From the NCBI GenBank assembly GCA_910591455.2, contig OU342808.1, positions 19,973,714 to 20,037,713 of the forward strand: a stretch of 64,000 nt of DNA. The letters are read 5' to 3'. This DNA is from Pholis gunnellus. Its lineage: Eukaryota > Chordata > Actinopteri > Perciformes > Pholidae. The translations under genes and the position numbers were made by a program. Positions 1 through 10,988 of this stretch are shown piece by piece (within the stretch, counting starts at the first letter, position 1; the number at the start of each line of letters is the position of its first letter). Below the pieces are notes generated by a model that was given only the letters and a program-made list of their open reading frames with translations, was not told the DNA's origin and did not search any database.

Positions 1-3000
1 TGACTATGAGCTCTGCTAAAACTCCACAAGTGATCTCTCACAAATAACTCAAATACTCCGTTACAGTGGTACATGTTTGTTAAAGTCCACTTCCGCTCAA
101 AAATGTCTTTATTGTTTTTTTACTTCACTTGGATGTTTGAGGTTCATTCGGCAAAATGATGGATGTGCCGAGTCTGACACATTATGGCTGCTTTCACATT
201 TATCGGTTGAGGAGGTTTTACATCGGTTTAACATTTGTATATGCGGTCAGATTTTGTGACATCATACTCATAGAAGCCATTGAACACATGATTTACACTA
301 CCCTTCCAAACATCACAAAGGAACAGAAGAATGAATAACTGAATTACAAAAATAACTTTTCTCTTTTGATGGACCACTTTGCACACGTTAAGTCTCAGGA
401 GCTCGTGAAAGTCCAAATGAAAAAATAGACATTGTTATGAAGTGCCAGTCACTGGTTTCAGTCATGGTGCTATCTAACTGTAAGGAGATACACTGAGCTT
501 GGAGGTTATTTTAGGGTTCACAGTCACATCTAAGGACCTCAAGGACCTCTGTTTTTCTTCCTATACGTCTGAAGGACGACACTGAAGAATCTCTTTAAGA
601 TCAAAGCCTGGAGATCAAACACACTGCATCCATAGGAAGAAGGAACAGTCATGTGGATCTCTATCACTGTCTGTCCCAAAAAAACAGCAGGCCGAGAGAA
701 CCAGCTGAGTGCTATATGTAACAAGACCCACAGGTACTGCTGTCTACACTGCAAGGACTCTGGTACAGGACCACAAGGTGGCCCCATGAGCCCCCACCTC
801 TGTACTTTCTGCTCCCATGGCTGTTAATCAGCAGCCTTATTGGGGCCAGTCATGTTCCGGTGAGGCCCCTGTCATCCCCGAACCAAGTCGCCATAAAAAA
901 TGTTGGCATTGTACGTGTCTGTAAACCACAGGATACACTGAATGTCAACCTTCCTGAACTAAAAATACATTTCATAAATACCTTTTATATCAGCCTAGTA
1001 TCACGCTTGCACAAACGCACAATGTCACGAGGTCAAGGTTAGAATAAAGATCATGGTTTGTGATAAAATAATAATGTAATGATGTAACCTAACAACGTAA
1101 GTAGCGAAATAAATAACAGCTACACTTATTACTCATTTCTCATGAGGCCTTTCTTACGCAAAGATAAGCAAAAGGAGTATAAAGTCAACATTAACTTTTG
1201 GTTTCACAACGGACATGAACAGCGGTGTCCTGAGTTTGTTTGACCCATCCACCACCCTTAGCAGACTCTCACAGACTTTATACTACATCACATGCTGTTA
1301 CCGTCCATTACTTCCGTGGGAGTGTTTACATTTGAGTTAGTTGAAAGCCAGGTGCATCAATTCAGCCTCTAAAGGGAGCCTCCGTCCGATGCCGAGGGGC
1401 ACTGACCGAATGTCGGTATTTGCCAATTTGGGAAGGACAACAGGTCGGTCGCTTGCTTTTACTGATGCAAAAAAGTCAACATTCAACATATCCGTGGTTT
1501 GCAGAAACGTACCATTCCAACAGTTTTTCCTGGATCCCCAAATTCAAAGCCTACAACAGGACCAGGGTATAGGACCAGGACCAAGACCAGGACTGGGGTG
1601 TCCATAAATACTGCCAGAGGATAAAAAGGAATGTGGGATAGGACTATTAAATATCAATGGCCTTCTTCTCAAGGCACCAAGGGTCAGTTCCGTGAACATT
1701 TTTTCTCCCCTTTTCCAAAACATTAAGCCCAAGGCATCTATTGCTGTGGGTCGAACACACAGTCTTACATAACCCAGCAGAAATGTTTAAGGGCCCCCTG
1801 AGATTTCCCCTTAAGAGAAGTCTGAGAAAGCACAGGACTATATGTCATTTTATATGGAGCATAAGAGTGACTGGTCTATCATTCGGGTTGGTAAAAAATG
1901 AAGTTAACTACTTGACAAGTAGTAAAGGATACTTCATTCTGAGGAATAAAAGGATATCCCATGTACAATTTTAGGTTAAAATATAAGACTGGCTGCTTGT
2001 TTCAAGTGCTTACCAGCAACCTATGATTATGTTTTCCTTTCAAGTGACCTGTTGTGGTACTGCAAATAACCTCTCACAGAAGCACGAATGAAAGTAGCTT
2101 GACATTGCTATAGTGCCACAAAGCCAGGCTTTGACTTTGATACCAGAGAAAGCGGTTTGCATCCCGTCTCCTGCAATAATTGGTTTCTTTTAAACATGAC
2201 AACAATGCTTTCTCTTTCTTGCTGCGAGTTTGATGAAAAGATCAATATCACTCTCATGCCATGGGATTAAGTACAGAGCTAGCTTAGCAAAAAGACTGGA
2301 TTCAAGGGGAAAAATGCTATAGCTCTATCCAACATTTTAAAAAGCTCACTTTGTAACATGTTCTACTTTCTTTGTCCAAACGTAAATTCCATCAATTGGG
2401 TTATAGTGAATAAACAGGTTGCATATGTTGGTGCTATAGGCTACATATGGCTATTATCCGTTTTAGGTTACATAATCTAACCCATGTACAATAGAAAATG
2501 CGGGGAGGTCCTCAGAAAAGTTGTTATTGTTTTTTCATGTCAGCTAGTATTGGCCTTGTTTCAAGCTGAACAGAGATTAAGACAAGCACTCGCACATTAT
2601 GGGAATATCTGAGAAGACGCCAACAGTGGACACGACTGTAAGTTTGCTATGTTTTGCAAATGTGTTTCCATGACCCAGCGCATTAACTCTTCATCGACCA
2701 AAAAAACCCCACCACAATCCAGCGTAACTTTTTTTTTTTTGCCCTTTCCATAAAGCTTTTCTAATGTGATACTTACGGCTAGTCTCTCACTTCTCTGACC
2801 TTTGGGCTCCTTCCACCACTGAAGGCATTTTTACAGGTGGAGGAAGTCAAGATATCTCTATCCTGAAGCTACATTCCTCCTGTTAGTCTGACTGACTGAT
2901 CGGTTGCAAAGAGACCTTTGATGCTTAAGGTGATGCACCAACTAGCTTCCTCCATTTGAACAGTCAGGATAAGACCGAACACAACCACCTGCCAGTCAAA

Positions 3001-3685
3001 CATAATTTAGTGGAAGAGCCGATCTGGCCTGAAGCAGGGGGAGCTCCCAGCGCTCAGCATACCTGTCCAGCACTGATTGAAATAAAGTGAATGTCTGAGG
3101 GCTGAATGGCCCTGACAGATCTATGAAACAGCAGGGAAGTATAGTCACATATACACAGCCCATGTTTGTGCAAGTGTCTAAGAGAGTTTGATGTGGGCTG
3201 TTAAGTGTCTACTGCAGTGAACGACACACCTTCCCAGTCTTAATAAGTCCCAGCATGCATCTAAAGCAGCAAGACCTCTGTTTTTCTTCCAGCAGCGTTC
3301 AGTTCATACTGACAGGGCTGCTTTTCACCAGCCAGCCGGCCACAGCATACACAGCAGACACAAATACACATGGATATACTAGAGGCTGGTGAGTTATTAT
3401 GGGATGGTAATCATTGATGGAGAATAAAAGATGTTTCTTTATTTTACTTAAGTTAAATGTAGCTTCTCTGCACAGAGATAAGCTTTTAATTCTCTCAAGC
3501 AGCTCTGTTGTTATATCTCTTCTATATTTCTGGTTAAAGGTCCCATGGGTGCTCTAGTATATAATTGATGGTCGAACAAAAACCGTTGAGACAAGGACTT
3601 ATGGCCTGTGAATTGTTTGTGTTAGCTGCCCCATAAAAGGCATCACCATGTCAGCTAGTGAAGTGAAGACGGCAAGTGTAAATAT
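1..3685. other. Noncoding stretch, nothing recognised
   Basis: Mixed-composition sequence with only short open frames in all six frames and no convincing splice-bounded exon. It contains a small hexamer tandem array (listed separately) and a T run near 2730-2740. I see no transposon ends and no recognised repeat family here. Confidence 0.5.
1558..1594 (+). repeat. Short (AGGACC)n-like tandem array
   Basis: Five hexamer units of the form AGGACC, with single-base changes in the last two and a short interruption after the first. This is a minor simple-sequence locus and is probably polymorphic. Confidence 0.6.
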
Positions 3686-3729
3686 GAGTGTGTGTGTGTG
3701 TGTGTGTATGTGTGTATGTGTGTGTGTGT
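3686..3729 (+). repeat. (TG)n microsatellite
   Basis: About 22 TG units with two TATG interruptions. This is a typical teleost dinucleotide repeat. Confidence 0.95.
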
Positions 3730-4323
3730 TGTAATCGGAAAATCAGCTGCAGTCCATATGGGCAGCGTTTTTACTCAACTCTGGCTATATCTCTGACCTG
3801 CTACTGGACTGAGACAATCCTGTACGATGGCAAGCTGTCTTAAGAAAGAGTGAAATAAGAATAAGAAAAATTGCCAAAGAAAACAAGAACGTTTGGCTTT
3901 TAGAGATACTAGATACTAGATAGATTTTAGAGAACAGATACTGTAAGCCAATGTGGATAAGAAGTCCTCAAAATAATAATAAATTATAAGCATGTCGACA
4001 ACCCCATCTCTACGACAAGATAGGAAACACCAGTTGAGGAACAATTGAAATCTTGGAAGAAATGGAATAAGTGGACCTTGTTTTGTTAAACTACTATTTC
4101 AAAGGTCAATAATTAACTTCCATGCTGTTTTTTGGATGATAGTAAAGACACAAATCAAAGTACAGTCTGCAAATCCTCTTAGTTTGAAAGCACCTGTTCT
4201 AGAAGCATGTCCTCGAAAGTTTATTAATGTGTCCTGTAGTTTGATAGGCAGAATATGGAGCCAACAATAACAGTAGCCATGAAGCCATAATGACGGCTCA
4301 TTTCCCAGAGTGGCCACCCACAC

Positions 4324-4365
<42 letters not shown>

Positions 4366-6203
4366 GTCAGATCTCTGGATAGATGGCATTATGGATGTTA
4401 TGAGCAAGACAACTTCTCCTGTGCCATTATTCACACAATTAACATGCTAAACTATCGTTGTTATTCTCATAAATGCTCCAATGGAAAATGGACCACCAAA
4501 GTCCAATTTTCAGATTTACTGCAAAATCTGTAATCGCTGCTAACTGTGAGGTAATTCAATGCCTCCCTTGAAATATGGACGATGACTTAACGCCATGTGA
4601 GACGACAGCGTGTTTTAGCTTGTTTCCCAGGCTGTTTTTAGATGTGTTATGCTTGCGGGCATCAGTCATAATGCCAAGGTCATGGCTTCTAGATGGCTTT
4701 TCCACTATTAGACCTCATTATAGCTCATTAGGCCTCAGCTGCTTGTCTCTTCACCCCTCATAACACGCTCACACAAACACATTTATACACATACAACCCC
4801 TGATCCGGATGGACAGATGGACAGTCACACATGCACACACATACAATATACAAACACAAATACAGCAGCCCCCGTCAAACACACCCCTACCATGCCAAAT
4901 GCCAAATAGCGGTGGCTGAGTGTTCCTAGAAACTGCTGTTTGGTAAATGGAGAAGGCTGGGAGTCAAAGAGTGGAGTGGGTGAGTGCAGCAGGTGGTTCG
5001 GTTTCAGGTCCCACCGGCTGCATTCCCTCACTCTAAACCACAGGCCAAGGTACCACGGCTGTCTGGAAAACAAGATCACCAACAGCTCCTGACACACTGG
5101 TCCTGGACTGGGAGCGGGAGGCCGGTGGGTTGAGCCGTGGGGGCTGCCAGAGACCCGTCACGGCCCAGTCAGGCTTTTTCTGTCCCACCTCTTCGAGTGG
5201 CACAGTCCTACATCAGAGCTGACGCTTCTCTGCATGGGGCTCTGTCTTCTGCCATTAAAAACACCAACTAAACTTCGTCGGCTTTCAAGAAATTTAGTGA
5301 AGACCAAATTGAAGAGGGATGAAGGTTTCTGGGAATGTAATGTCGCCTCAGTTGTAGCTAATTATTAGTCTATGAATTCTGGTTCCTAATGAGAACCAAA
5401 GAAAAAGCTGATCAAGGTATCAGAACTACAGTCAGGCTTGACAAATGCCTAGGGCAAAATGAAGGGATGACTTACAACTTTTCTCTTCTTTTTGTAGTTA
5501 TGGCTGTCATTCCTATCATTAATATACTAATATTCTTCAAGGTTAATAGTCTTGCATTTGTATTGGAGATCTGAGAATGTGAAGACATCTCTAAAAAGTA
5601 CTCCAATGGGGCAAAAAACACAAGCAGTCAGGTGATTATACAGATTTTAAACACACTCCCAGGCTAGCCAAACAGTTTTGGAAGAGAAAATCTAAGCAGA
5701 TTGTAGAATTATTACCCAAACAGACACAGTTTTTGTCTCCACGGTTCAGATAATAACCATTTCAGGTGCAGCATTTTGGGTTGTACCTTAATATAACCTG
5801 CCAAAAAATCTGATCGCTTGTGTTTTTTGTCCAAACTGACTTTGTTGTTGTACAATGCGAGTACAATGTTATCATAACTGATGGAAACTGAAAAAAACAA
5901 GTTTTAATAAAGGATAGTCATTTTTTTACATTAACAAACATGCTTAGCAAACACGGGGCCTTGAAGGTTCATATTGCATTGAAGCTGTGTGAGAACATTT
6001 AATACATTCATATTAGTTGTTAAGTTAGTAATATTAGACCAGGTAGGTTAGCTGGTCAGGTTTAGACAAGCCTAAAGGTTAGGCTAATAGTTAAAAGTGT
6101 GAACATGACTGTTTCACCTCTTGCTCCATGGGCTGACACCAGTACTGACCTACATACATGTACGTCCTGACAGCTAAATGCTACATCCCGACCCTGTTTG
6201 CCA
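3730..6203. other. Noncoding stretch with one AT microsatellite
   Basis: Apart from the AT array at 4326-4362, this is ordinary noncoding sequence. The part at 4860-5280 is somewhat GC-richer and has a 90-codon open frame on the minus strand, but I see no acceptor or donor that frames it, so I do not call a gene. Confidence 0.45.
4326..4362. repeat. (AT)n microsatellite
   Basis: Uninterrupted AT alternation of roughly 18 units. The array creates a spurious minus-strand frame coding for alternating Ile-Tyr. Confidence 0.95.
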
Positions 6204-6408
6204 CTAATACATGGGCAGGGGGTGCAGCTTCTTAGGCAGGGAGGGGTTGGTTAGTTTGACAGGTTCACGGGTCAGTGGTGTGGATGTCCTCCCCTGCTGG
6301 CAGCCATGTGCTGAGGTGTATCGGCCAGGAACGGGATGCTGAGAGGATGGGAAGAACACAGCAGGAGGGGGACTTTTAGGGGAGGAAAGGCTTTTACAGT
6401 CAGTTAAA
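6204..6408 (-). CDS. Candidate 3'-terminal coding exon, gene unknown
   Basis: On the minus strand a pyrimidine-rich tract ending in CTTGCAG (AG at 6410-6409) is followed by an open frame of about 67 codons ending in TAG at 6206-6204. The first exon base completes a split codon. The predicted peptide is rich in Ser, Pro and Thr, carries a KSPPP motif, and ends in LPKKLHPLPMY. That composition is more like a cytoplasmic tail or disordered C-terminus than random noncoding DNA. No polyadenylation signal is obvious just downstream. It is on the same strand as the exon candidate at 47006-47210, but a shared gene is inference only. It could also be a chance open frame; I do not recognise the family. 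Confidence 0.35.
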
Positions 6409-7105
6409 CTGCAAGATGGTAACAGCGGGAGATAAAGCAACATTAGCAACAGTGGCTGTCTTCAGGAAGAAGGAAGCTAAAATTATTCAATTCTGCGTCT
6501 ATGAAATATTTAAGGATGAGGCAAACGATTTAAAGAACACAATCATTTTAAGTGCATGAATCTCTTTGTGTATGACTGTGGAACATCTTCCCACAGCCCA
6601 CTGGCTGTGAGCATGACTAGTTTGATCAGTTGGGTTGATTATGGAGGATTGTTGTACTTGAGGATGGTTTGTTGTGTGTTGGAAAAATGGACCAGCATGC
6701 AGGCGCTGATTTTCCCAAAACACAAATTGGATTCAGAAACACAAACAACATTGCAATTTCTACCACTTAGGGTCTTCTGCAGACAATTGATGAGAAAAAA
6801 CCTTCTGGTACACAAAACACCAGCCTTCCTCCATTTTCCTGGAGAGTGAAAAACACAGTGCTGGTTTCCTTAGACCTTTAATACTCTGTTACCTGCTGTC
6901 TGTGGCCAATACGGGAGGAATTAGTGCCACATTAACCCAAGTGGCATCCATCTCCCGTTGTTTGGAGCAATTGGTGGTTAAATATAATTTGTCAAAAGAT
7001 CAAATTTAAAATCCAAATATACACTCTTAAGACACATAGCTAAAACAAAACAAAAGGGAAGTAGAGAAACAAGTAAACTTTCCCCTTCTTTGGAACTTAC
7101 TTACA
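6409..7105. other. Noncoding stretch, nothing recognised
   Basis: A 97-codon plus-strand frame at 6556-6849 has no splice context and no recognisable domain. Otherwise I see nothing here up to the hAT insertion. Confidence 0.45.
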
Positions 7106-7672
7106 TTATAACACAGGGGTGGGCAATTATTTTTCCCAAGGGGCCACATGAGAAACGGGGACTGTTGTCGAGGGCCGGAACAAAAGACTGAACTCAATCC
7201 TGCTCAATATTATTCAAAGCAGTAAATTGTAAGTACTGTACTTAAGTACAAGTTCAAGGTACTTTATTTGGGTATTTCTATTTTATTCAACTTTGTACTT
7301 CCACTCCACTACATCTCAGAGGGAGATATTGTACTTTTTACTCCACTACATTTGTCTGGCAGTTACTTTGCAGATTATAATTTTGTAAACCCTTCCTAAC
7401 TATCCAAACTGAACAACAGTGTATAAAGGAGTTAAAATAAGCTCCACCTTAAACATCATACCGAACGTACTAACGTACATAAATTGAGAAAAAAACAACA
7501 ACAACATTGCTTCAAATATAAAAGCAATGCAGCTGTACTCCGTGCATGATGTAGGCCCTACACTTATTTACATTTTATTCCCAATTTCCATTGACGTCCT
7601 GCGGGCCGGTCGGCGACAGCCAAATGACCGGGTATGGCCCGGGGCCGTACAATGCCCAGGTCTGTTATAACA
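7106..7672. mobile_element. Nonautonomous hAT transposon with perfect 8-bp target duplication
   Basis: The element runs 7114-7664 (551 bp). It starts CAGGGGTGGGCAATTAT and ends ACAATGCCCAGGTCTG, which are imperfect terminal inverted repeats (about 11 of 16 positions). The octamer TTATAACA occurs immediately before (7106-7113) and immediately after (7665-7672). Terminal CAGGG..., an 8-bp duplication and internal GGGCCACATG / GCGGGCCGG blocks are typical of hAT elements of the kind that start CAGGGGTGGGCAA. No transposase frame is present, so it must have been moved in trans. It is inserted at the edge of a family E repeat. Confidence 0.9.
7210..7395. repeat. Teleost interspersed repeat inside the hAT element
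   Basis: The interior carries the widespread fish repeat recognised by phrases such as TACTTCCACTCCACTACAT and GTACTTTTTACTCCACTAC, with GTACTTAAGTAC nearby. I recognise it from general familiarity with fish genomes. Whether it is an original part of this hAT family or a nested insertion cannot be told from one copy. Confidence 0.6.
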
Positions 7673-7905
7673 GGAGAAATGACCCACAAAGACATTTTAA
7701 AAGGGAAGCGCACTTCATCCACCTAAAGGGTCAGGCAGGTCGGAGAATTAAAGTCCCCCAACGGAAAAACCTGTGTGAGCAGAAAGACTTAACACAACTG
7801 AACAAGCATTTCTCAAACATCACAACTTCACGGCTCATATAAATAATCAACAGATGAACGAGAGGAATGTGCACCTTCCTCTCAGCATACATACCAACAT
7901 TGACT
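7673..7905. repeat. Interspersed repeat, family E copy 1
   Basis: This aligns to 58948-58990 plus 59631-59807. Shared phrases include ACCCACAAAGACATTT, AAGGGAAGCGCAC, GGAGAATTAAAGTCCCCC / AGAGAATTAAAGTCCCCC, and GGAATGTGCACCTTCCTCTC. Copy 1 lacks the roughly 640 bp present between the two blocks in the second copy. Class unknown; no open reading frame of note. Confidence 0.8.
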
Positions 7906-9984
7906 CAAGGAAATGATATCTTGTGAGTGTAAATAATAGGCTCCATGACAGAGATCATGACTTTAGAGTGAAAGTTTTGTAAAGGGAAAGCTTAACATGT
8001 AGCAAACAAGACCTATTTAATTCCCACAGTGAACATATGGGATACAAATTGCCTACATTGTGAACATATTGACAGGCTGCCTTCACCGTCTGCTTCTCTA
8101 ACACCTGCGGTGGTTACAGATGGCAGCTAGCTCATCCTATATAGAGCTACATGCTGCTTCAACGTTTACATCTAATAATGATATCATTAAGAGGAGGGAC
8201 ATCTTATGGTAGGAATATGCAGTCAGTTTGCCTTGCTTAGGGAAGCCAAAATATGACTCATTATCAAAATCTGCTGTTGAAAAAAAAAGATTTAATCAAA
8301 TTGCACTCACATTAATCCACCTCAACGGATTCTACAGTGAGGGAACTTCTCAGTGTATAACTCCATGGATAATGTGTTTTTTTACCTGAACATGCTATTG
8401 ACAAGTACCGCTATTGTTTCCTATTTCCTAATGGAATGTGTTTTATGCTAAATAACATGTGCCTGTAAACCACACCTGTAGGTCCAAGTTCAACTACAGT
8501 AATGTCATCCTCTGTTCTTTTGTGATCTGCACAAGGTGGCAAGAGGTTTTTGTGTAAGAAAACTGGGGGATATTACTCTGTGTGTGTCGGGGTGGGGGGG
8601 GGGGGGGGGGGGGGGGTGGGGTGTATGTGTGCGCTTACATAGTTGTATAGATTGATATCATCTACATACAACCCAAGTATTGTAAATCTCTGTTCCATCT
8701 CCCTTCCCGTCACTGTGGAGTATCAGATATGGCCCAAACTATTTATGAAGCTACAATGGTGCTGTCAGGGGGGCTGAGATAAATGAAGCTTCATTCTGTG
8801 GCTGGGAGGCTTTGATCGCTTGCCTCTTCTGCTGCACATGTTCCCTCGGCCTGATGCTGTTGACCCCAGGCTATACAAGGCTGTCCTATACGCTGCCCGG
8901 CCATAACCCCACTCGCTAGGAGGCTGCACGAGTTTAGGTCCCGTATGAATTCAGCAAAAGTTGATAACATAACTTTACGTGTCTATTTATAAGGACATTT
9001 TTTGCACAGACTTTTACTCAGTATTTTGATCTCTTTTTTAGGTGATATTCTTTTGATAAAGTTTGAGTCTTTGCAGCCATTGCTCTTTTCCGCCAGGCCA
9101 TGGTGGCAATCTCTGCTCATACTAACTAATTCATGTTTGGAGGAACCAAGAAACAAGATTAAGAAAGAACAGAGGAAGAAAAATGCTGCTGTTGATAGTA
9201 GTAGATACAAAGATAACACAGATAAACAAAGATCTGTGATACACTGACGGTGAGATGATTCCAATCTGTGTGAGCTATCTTAACGTCATATCAGGTGGAT
9301 TCTTCAAAGGTGAGTTGCTGGAATGTCCTCTTCACACATTAGGTTTAATCACTACAGTCTCTGATTCACTGTCCTGAGTACACACATTAGGAAGTGACCA
9401 GTTACATGATGCCAGTACAGTATCCTACCATAAATCATAGGTGCTTGTGCCCAAGGGACTACCACACAATGCCCGACATGCCGTGAACTCTCCCCCTCTC
9501 TGTGAACTTGCCCCCAGGTAGCCATATCAGATGGTGCTGGTCCCACAGGGGCACACAATGGTCCATATTAGCTGTCACTGTCAGTACGTCAGCTCATCAC
9601 ATGAAGGATGGCAACATTAGAAAAGAAAGGACTTGTACTTCACACTCTGGGGAGGGAACTCTTAATACACTCACACTGGTATTGATGTAATGGTGTGACG
9701 GCTACCAATCACTTTGCTCATTAGGCTAGCTGACATTAACTTGTCAGAGGAACTTGGACCCACGGTTGATTGCTTCTTGGAAGTTAGAAGTTAGAAGCAT
9801 AGTGACAAACCCACAGAGAAAATAAATTAATCTTTATCGTCACAAATGTTTTCCAGTTTATTGCAACAATAAAAAGGTCAGGATTAAATTAATTAAGAAT
9901 TAAAAGATTTTTTGTGTGACTGAACATCAGATGTAATCAGTATAGTGGGATAAATTCAGACTGTAGTGAGAACGTGGGAGTGGA
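7906..9984. other. Mostly unrecognised noncoding stretch
   Basis: Contains the poly-G run at 8594-8616. The block at 8750-8950 is of balanced composition (GCTTTGATCGCTTGCC, GGCCATAACCCCACTCGC) and could be regulatory, but nothing proves it. A 68-codon minus-strand frame at 9352-9558 is unrecognised and has no clear splice sites. Confidence 0.4.
8594..8616 (+). repeat. Poly-G run (23 G)
   Basis: Uninterrupted run of 23 G preceded by TGTGTGTCGGGGT and followed by TGGGGTGTATGTGTG. Such runs can form G-quadruplexes and are prone to length errors in sequencing and assembly. Confidence 0.9.
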
Positions 9985-10440
9985 GCTCGTTCATAAAATG
10001 AACTGGTGTGGAACACAAAGTGCAATGGTCCTTAAAATGTTCGCAAACATTTCTGACCCACTGTGAAATGGGCCATTATCCGGTCTAATGTTTTGACATA
10101 CCCCATGTGACCAGCCATTGGGTTGTATGGAGCCGCCCGGAAAACCATTTCCCGACAGCTTCCCGGTACCAATAATTGGGCGATTTCTTCTCCTGTCTGA
10201 GTGTCACGACTCACTCTATACAGTCTATCCCTAAACAATACAAAGTGTGGATATGTCAGCGGTGTTTCATGGTGTACCACATGACCATCAATTTCCATCA
10301 CTTGGTCGAAGGCAAAGCGTAGAGTATTATTGCGAGACTGCTCAGGTGGAAAATCTTACATGGAGTGTATTTCGGGAACCTGCGGGGCCCCTTGTGAAGT
10401 CCCCGCCGGTTCCCCCTCCCCAGCATGAATGTACTGATGG
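9985..10440 (-). pseudogene. Ty3/gypsy-type retrotransposon pol remnant (integrase zinc-binding region)
   Basis: The minus-strand frame at 10032-10301 contains FRDRLYRVSRDTQTGE and LLVPGSCREMVFRAA, followed by YNPMAGHMGYVKTLDRIMA. This is the order seen at the N-terminal HHCC zinc-binding domain of fish gypsy-type integrases. The frame extends upstream through PEQSRNNTLRFAFDQ, interrupted by a stop at 10358-10356. Downstream a frameshift near 10057 leads into a frame with a Cys-x2-Cys pair (CTLC). The first zinc-binding His appears replaced by Pro (AAPYNPMAGH). No LTRs, reverse transcriptase or gag are visible, so this is a dead, truncated fragment. Confidence 0.8.
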
Positions 10441-10942
10441 TACAGAGACAATCATATATAACTACAAATAATTTCCATCTCCCATTTTCTAACCCAGGGC
10501 TCTAGAAAAAGGTTTGAAAGAGGGAGGGGGCTTTGATAACTAATAACCTTATATTTGTCTGGGGAGGTATTTGTTGAGACAAGGCTGTGAACAGGTTGTT
10601 GAGTGTATAGCGTCAGCAAGTGGCACGTTCGGTGACAAGAAAAGATAGTGCGGCAACATCTCCCCGTCACGCTAGGTGTCAATGATATTTCTTATCTTGT
10701 GAAAGTCCGTGTTGAAAGATTCTTGTACACCTGCGGCCACGCAGCTCAATTCAACACTTTGACACTTTTATTTTCACCACTTCTACTAATGTTCCCGGTA
10801 AAGTGGAACCTCACACTCCTCTGTTCTATTACAACTAAAGTTAGCTGCAGATGCATTTTCCAGATCTATGACAGAAGCGATGTGCCATTTCACTGGTTAT
10901 GCGTGCGCGCTCATTCAACTCACGTGTGAAGTGCAAGTGTTT

Positions 10943-10988
<46 letters not shown>

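Noticed and set aside
4099..4434. 111-codon minus-strand frame
   Set aside because: It is held open by the (AT)n microsatellite coding for alternating Ile and Tyr.
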